From Brachybacterium faecium DSM 4810 (GTDB lineage: Bacteria > Actinomycetota > Actinomycetes > Actinomycetales > Dermabacteraceae), in assembly GCA_000023405.1 (NCBI GenBank), contig CP001643.1, positions 2,790,001 to 2,854,000 of the forward strand: a DNA stretch of 64,000 nucleotides, read 5' to 3'. This document shows positions 60,238-64,000 of the stretch, piece by piece. Position numbers and translations under genes: made by a program. Below the pieces are notes generated by a model, which saw only the letters and a list, made by a program, of their open reading frames with translations, was not told the origin of the DNA and ran no database searches. Within the stretch, counting starts at the first letter, position 1, and each line of letters opens with the position of its first letter.

Positions 60238-62166
60238 ATGAGTCGTCTCCAGGCCGACGTCGCCGCTGATCTCCCCCGCCTGCGCGCCCAGCTCGCCGCC
60301 CGCCCCGTGCCGCCCGAGCCGGAGCTCGCCGCCCGCATCGAGGAGCACCTGCCCACCCTGCACGGCCTGTTCGTGCAGCTGTACGGGGACCGGGACGACT
60401 CCTTCGACGCCCTCGCCGCGGTGATGGAGCTGGTGGTCGACTCCTGGCAGCGACGGCCCGCGGCGCTGCGCGCCCTGGACGCGCGCCGCACCGCCGACCC
60501 GACCTGGTTCGAGTCCCCCACCATGCTGGGCGGGGTCTGCTACGTGGACCGCTACGCCGGTTCGCTGCGCGCCCTGCACGAGCACATCGGCTACTTCCAG
60601 GAGCTGGGGCTGACGTACCTGCACCTGATGCCCCTGTTCGACTCCCCCGCGGGCAAGGACGACGGCGGCTACGCGGTGAGCAGCTACCGGAGGGTGCGCG
60701 AGGGGCTGGGCACGATGGAGGAGCTCGCCGAGCTGGCCGCCGCCCTGCGCGAGGCCGGGATCTCCCTCGTGCTGGACTTCATCTTCAACCACACCAGCGA
60801 CGAGCACGACTGGGCGCGGCGCGCCGTCGCAGGGGATCCGGAGTTCGAGGATTTCTACCTGATCTTCGAGGACCGCACCCTGCCCGACGCCTACGAGCGC
60901 ACCACCCGCGAGATCTTCCCCGACGACCATCCCGGCTCCTTCGTGCAGCTGGGCGACGGGCGCTGGATCTGGTCGACCTTCTACCACTTCCAGTGGGACC
61001 TGAACTATGCGAACCCCGCGGTGTTCCGGGCGATGGCCGGGGAGATGCTGTTCCTCGCCGCGCAGGGCGTCGAGGTGCTGCGGATGGATGCGGTCGCCTT
61101 CATCTGGAAACGGCTGGGCACGCCCTGCGAATCGCTGCCGGAGGCGCATCTGCTGCTGCGGGCCTTCAACGCGGTGCTGCGCATGGCCGCGCCCGGGGTG
61201 CTGTTCAAGTCCGAGGCGATCGTCCACCCCGACGAGGTGATCGAGTACATCGATCCGCTCGAGTGCCAGCTCTCCTACAACCCGCTGCAGATGGCGCTGA
61301 CCTGGGAGGCGCTGGCCACGCGGGATGCTCGGCTGCTGTCCCAGGCGCTCGCGCGGCGCCACGCCCTGCCGGAGGGGACCGCGTGGGTGAACTACGTGCG
61401 CTCGCACGACGACATCGGCTGGACCTTCGCGGACGAGGACGCCGCCGAGCTCGGCATCGACGGCTTCGCCCATCGCCGGTTCCTCAACGACTTCTACACC
61501 GGCCGCTTCCCCGGCAGCTTCGCCCGCGGCGCCGCCTTCCAGGAGAACCCCCGCACCGGGGACGCACGGGTGGCCGGCACCACGGCGGCCCTCGCGGGTG
61601 TGGAGACCGCCGACGCCGGCGGCGAGGACCGGGTGCTGCTCGCCCACGCCCTCGCGCTGTCCACGGGCGGCGTGCCGCTGCTGTACCTGGGCGACGAGGT
61701 GGGCCAGTTCAACGACCACGACCACCGCAACCGCCCCGCGGAGGCCGACGACAGCCGTTGGGTGGGCCGGCCGATGCGCCCCGCCCAGGCCTATGCGGCC
61801 CGGCGGGACCCCCGCACCGTGGCCGGGCGGATCCACGCCCGGCTGCGCCGGATGATCGCCGTGCGGCAGCAGACCCCCGAGCTGGGCGGGACCACGCTGC
61901 TGCCCTTCGACGTGCCGCATCCGGCGGTGCTCGGCTACCAGCGGCCCGGCCTCGAGGAGCGGGCCGACGCGATCCCGCGGGCGCGGGTGCTGGTGCTCGC
62001 CAACGTCGGCGACCATCCCGCCCGCGTGCCCGCGGTGACGCTCTCCGGGTTCGAGACCGCCGCCCACGAGCTGCTGGCCGACGAGGCGGTGGACCTCGCC
62101 GACGGGCTCTCCCTGCCCGCCCACGGTGTGCTCTGGCTGAGGGTGACGCCGCGCCCCGCAGGGTGA
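60238..62166 (+). CDS. Amylosucrase (GH13, subfamily 4)
   Basis: Transfers glucose from sucrose to glucan, or hydrolyses sucrose. The 642-residue length equals that of the Neisseria enzyme. The nucleophile is D284 in EVLRMDAVAFIWK, the acid/base E326 in FKSEAIVHP and the stabiliser D391 in RSHDDIGWTFAD; GGVCYVDRYAG and WSTFYHFQWDLNYANP are typical of this subfamily. There is no signal peptide, so it would act inside the cell. The ATG at 60238 follows a weak TGAGGC. The purB gene starts 57 bp downstream. Confidence 0.92.
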   Translation: MSRLQADVAADLPRLRAQLAARPVPPEPELAARIEEHLPTLHGLFVQLYGDRDDSFDALAAVMELVVDSWQRRPAALRALDARRTADPTWFESPTMLGGVCYVDRYAGSLRALHEHIGYFQELGLTYLHLMPLFDSPAGKDDGGYAVSSYRRVREGLGTMEELAELAAALREAGISLVLDFIFNHTSDEHDWARRAVAGDPEFEDFYLIFEDRTLPDAYERTTREIFPDDHPGSFVQLGDGRWIWSTFYHFQWDLNYANPAVFRAMAGEMLFLAAQGVEVLRMDAVAFIWKRLGTPCESLPEAHLLLRAFNAVLRMAAPGVLFKSEAIVHPDEVIEYIDPLECQLSYNPLQMALTWEALATRDARLLSQALARRHALPEGTAWVNYVRSHDDIGWTFADEDAAELGIDGFAHRRFLNDFYTGRFPGSFARGAAFQENPRTGDARVAGTTAALAGVETADAGGEDRVLLAHALALSTGGVPLLYLGDEVGQFNDHDHRNRPAEADDSRWVGRPMRPAQAYAARRDPRTVAGRIHARLRRMIAVRQQTPELGGTTLLPFDVPHPAVLGYQRPGLEERADAIPRARVLVLANVGDHPARVPAVTLSGFETAAHELLADEAVDLADGLSLPAHGVLWLRVTPRPAG

Positions 62167-62211
62167 CGGAGGAGGCGCGGGACGCTCCCGCACGCGGGCG
62201 CGACGGTCTGG

Positions 62212-62217
62212 GACAAT
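62212..62217 (+). promoter_or_regulatory. GACAAT -10 box, leaderless purB promoter
   Basis: GACAAT, six bases (GCCGCC), then the ATG at 62224, matching the layout at 59750. Confidence 0.5.
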
Positions 62218-62223
62218 GCCGCC

Positions 62224-63639
62224 ATGGCTCACTCCTTCGCGGACATCTCCCCGCAGATCGCCCTGACCCCGCTCGACGGCCGCTACCGCGCGCAGACCGC
62301 GCCGCTGGTCGATCATCTCTCCGAGGCGGCGCTGAACCGCTCCCGCCTCATCGTGGAGACCGAGTGGATGATCCACCTGCTCGACGGCGAGGTCATCCCG
62401 GGCCTGCGCACCCTCACCGCGGACGAACGCGCCCTGCTGCGCGCGATCCCCGAGGACTTCGGGGCGGACGGCATCGCCGAGCATGCCGAGATCGAGCGCG
62501 AGACCGTCCACGACGTCAAGGCGATCGAGTACTACATCAAGCGCCGCCTGGCCGGCACCTCGCTCGAGCCGCTGGCCGAGGTGGTGCACATCTACTGCAC
62601 CAGCGAGGACGTCAACAACCTCGCCTACGCCCTGATGGTCAAGGGCGCGGTCGAGCAGGTGTGGCTGCCCGCCCTGCGCGAGGTGATCGCCGATCTGGCC
62701 GCCCTGGCCCGTGACGCCGCCGAGGTGCCGATGCTCTCGCGCACCCACGGCCAGCCCGCCACCCCCACCACGCTGGGCAAGGAGGTCGCGGTCTTCGCCC
62801 ACCGCCTGCGGCGCCAGGAGCGGCGGATCTCCGCCGACGAGTACCTGGGCAAGATCAACGGCGCGACCGGCACCTACGCGGCGCATGCGGTGTCCGTGCC
62901 GTCGGCCGACTGGCAGCAGGTCTCCCGCTCCTTCGTGGAGCACCTGGGCCTGACCTGGAACCCGCTGACCACGCAGATCGAGTCCCACGACTGGCAGGCC
63001 GAGGTGTACGCGGACATCGCCCGCGCCGGCCGGATCCTGCACAACCTCGCCACCGACGTGTGGACGTACATCTCGCTGGGCTACTTCCGCCAGCGCCTCT
63101 CCGCCCAGGGCGGCACCGGCTCCTCGACGATGCCGCACAAGGTCAACCCGATCCGCTTCGAGAACGCGGAGGCGAACCTCGAGATCTCCGGCGCGCTGCT
63201 GGACTCGCTGGGCTCCACCCTGGTCACCTCGCGCCTGCAGCGGGACCTCACCGACTCCACCACCCAGCGCAACATCGGCCCCGCGATCGGCCACTCCCTG
63301 CTGGCGATCGCGAACATCCGCAAGGGCCTGGCCGGCCTGGACGTCGACGCGGACGCGATGGCCGCGGACCTCGAGGGCAACTGGGAGGTGCTCGGCGAGG
63401 CGGTGCAGTCGGTGATGCGCACCCTCGGCGTGCAGGGCGTGCCCGGCCTGGACAACCCCTACGAGCGGCTCAAGGACCTCACCCGCGGCCACCGTGTGGA
63501 CGGGGCGGGGATGCGCGAGTTCATCGAGTCGCTGGGCCTGCCGGAGGCGGAGCGCGAGCGGCTGCTGGCCCTCAGCCCGGGCACCTACGTGGGCTACGCC
63601 GCGCAGCTCGTCGACCTGCTGGACGACGACCGCGGCTGA
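62224..63639 (+). CDS. purB: Adenylosuccinate lyase
   Basis: Cleaves SAICAR and adenylosuccinate in purine synthesis. The 471 residues follow the long, proteobacterial-like PurB form. The fumarase-superfamily signature is GSSTMPHKVNPIRFENAEAN in residues 299-318, and the catalytic histidine lies in SRTHGQPATPTTLGKE. Monocistronic by its own leaderless promoter. A repeat- and hairpin-rich spacer follows. Confidence 0.95.
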   Translation: MAHSFADISPQIALTPLDGRYRAQTAPLVDHLSEAALNRSRLIVETEWMIHLLDGEVIPGLRTLTADERALLRAIPEDFGADGIAEHAEIERETVHDVKAIEYYIKRRLAGTSLEPLAEVVHIYCTSEDVNNLAYALMVKGAVEQVWLPALREVIADLAALARDAAEVPMLSRTHGQPATPTTLGKEVAVFAHRLRRQERRISADEYLGKINGATGTYAAHAVSVPSADWQQVSRSFVEHLGLTWNPLTTQIESHDWQAEVYADIARAGRILHNLATDVWTYISLGYFRQRLSAQGGTGSSTMPHKVNPIRFENAEANLEISGALLDSLGSTLVTSRLQRDLTDSTTQRNIGPAIGHSLLAIANIRKGLAGLDVDADAMAADLEGNWEVLGEAVQSVMRTLGVQGVPGLDNPYERLKDLTRGHRVDGAGMREFIESLGLPEAERERLLALSPGTYVGYAAQLVDLLDDDRG

Positions 63640-63652
63640 GGCCCGCGGCCCC

Positions 63653-63662
63653 GGGGGGGGGG
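63653..63662. repeat. Ten-base G homopolymer
   Basis: Ten consecutive G follow CCCC directly after the purB stop region. Together with a run of eleven C at 63869-63879 this is the only long homopolymer pair in the window, and it may be a slippage or assembly-error site. Confidence 0.7.
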
Positions 63663-63757
63663 AGGACGCGGACCAGCACCCCGGAACCCCCGCCCAGCTC
63701 GCCCCTGGCCTCAGGCCCGCCCAGCTCACCCCGAGGCTCCGCCGGGCACTTCTCGGT

Positions 63758-63814
63758 CGACCGTTGCGCAGTGGGCGCTCTGAGCCTCTCAAAGCGCCCA
63801 CTGCGCAACGGTCG
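63758..63814. terminator. Perfect 22-bp hairpin downstream of purB
   Basis: Arms 63758-63779 and 63793-63814 are perfectly complementary, with a 13-base loop. It lies about 120 bp after the purB stop. No T-tract. Confidence 0.75.
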
Positions 63815-63868
63815 CGGCCAGGAGCGCCCCCGACACGGCCAGGAGCGCCCCCGACACGGCCAGGAGCG
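63815..63868. repeat. 21-bp direct repeat directly after the hairpin
   Basis: CGGCCAGGAGCGCCCCCGACA occurs at 63815-63835 and 63836-63856, with a third partial copy at 63857-63868 that runs into the C11 tract. Confidence 0.85.
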
Positions 63869-63890
63869 CCCCCCCCCCCGTCGCGGTCGA

Positions 63891-63930
63891 GAGCGCCAGC
63901 AGCTGCGTTCGGGAGCGCCCGCTGGCGCTC
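63891..63930. terminator. 10-bp hairpin near the window end
   Basis: GAGCGCCAGC (63891-63900) pairs with GCTGGCGCTC (63921-63930) around a 20-base loop. It could terminate the leftward gene that ends at 63957. Confidence 0.4.
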
Positions 63931-63956
63931 CTCCTGACCGGGGCCGGGTGCGCTCC

Positions 63957-64000
63957 TCAGCCGATCGCGCGGGGGCGCAGATCGATCGTGGCGACGACCG
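63957..64000 (-). CDS. C-terminal end of a leftward CDS cut by the window edge
   Basis: Read leftward, the frame ends VVATIDLRPRAIG followed by TGA at 63959-63957. The family cannot be told from thirteen residues. The frame is supported by the stop position and the hairpin beyond it. Confidence 0.35.
   Translation of the reverse strand, partial: VVATIDLRPRAIG

Noticed and set aside
60229-63801. 1190-codon leftward open frame opposite amylosucrase and purB
   Set aside because: Spans two well-supported genes and a hairpin; no domain; antisense shadow.

Overview
The window is GC-rich, gene-dense DNA with overlapping, translationally coupled operons, GTG starts, many leaderless promoters and hairpin terminators without T-tracts. 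This points to an actinobacterium of the order Micrococcales. Something near Dermabacteraceae/Brachybacterium would fit, but that placement is inference. No CRISPR array, rRNA, integrase or transposase was seen. Five tRNA genes are present: Thr-CGT, Glu-TTC, Asp-GTC, Phe-GAA and Gly-CCC.

Layout. 0-4.3 kb: a catalase with its Fur-type repressor (furA-katA), two divergent SDR oxidoreductases, tRNA-Thr. 4.3-10.5 kb: a lipoprotein TAP-type peptidase, a two-gene ABC exporter, a divergent histidine kinase/response regulator pair and a minimal HExxH metallopeptidase. 10.6-16 kb: tRNAs Glu, Asp and Phe, an MDR oxidoreductase, a PadR regulator with a coupled membrane protein, and formate-THF ligase. 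15.9-22.9 kb: a fully overlapping Mrp/Mnh cation/proton antiporter operon (A-C-D-E-F-G; the A product carries a B-like end) in which C, F and G have long disordered tails. 23-27.4 kb: an MFS permease, dCTP deaminase with a coupled unknown gene, tRNA-Gly, a repeat-rich spacer and a TetR regulator.

27.5-36.9 kb: an 815-residue polytopic protein that reads as a membrane pyrophosphatase whose catalytic motifs have been lost, a thioredoxin/NHL protein, two tandem HAD phosphatases, an O-acetylhomoserine sulfhydrylase and an ABC-F protein behind what looks like a short-peptide attenuator. 37-43.9 kb: murQ and a divergent BadF-type amino-sugar kinase, a flavin monooxygenase, and an operon of two CrcB fluoride channels plus a CopD/CtaG-type membrane protein. 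44-47.8 kb: an E1alpha-E1beta-E2 2-oxoacid dehydrogenase operon with a palindrome inside its promoter spacer. 47.9-53.7 kb: a five-gene coupled operon of a sugar ABC importer (no ATPase), NagZ and AnmK. 54-64 kb: a Gfo/Idh/MocA oxidoreductase, an MFS permease, an RDD protein, a HisC-type aminotransferase, an alpha/beta hydrolase, a small holin-like membrane protein, amylosucrase and purB.

How they fit together. The importer-NagZ-AnmK operon and the murQ/kinase pair together encode most of a cell-wall amino-sugar recycling route, from an imported GlcNAc-anhydroMurNAc-like sugar to GlcNAc-6-phosphate. The two points most worth following are this recycling system and the apparent pseudo-pyrophosphatase. 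Many intergenic spacers also carry small, mutually unrelated tandem repeats and long hairpins with a nearly constant 12-13 nt loop.
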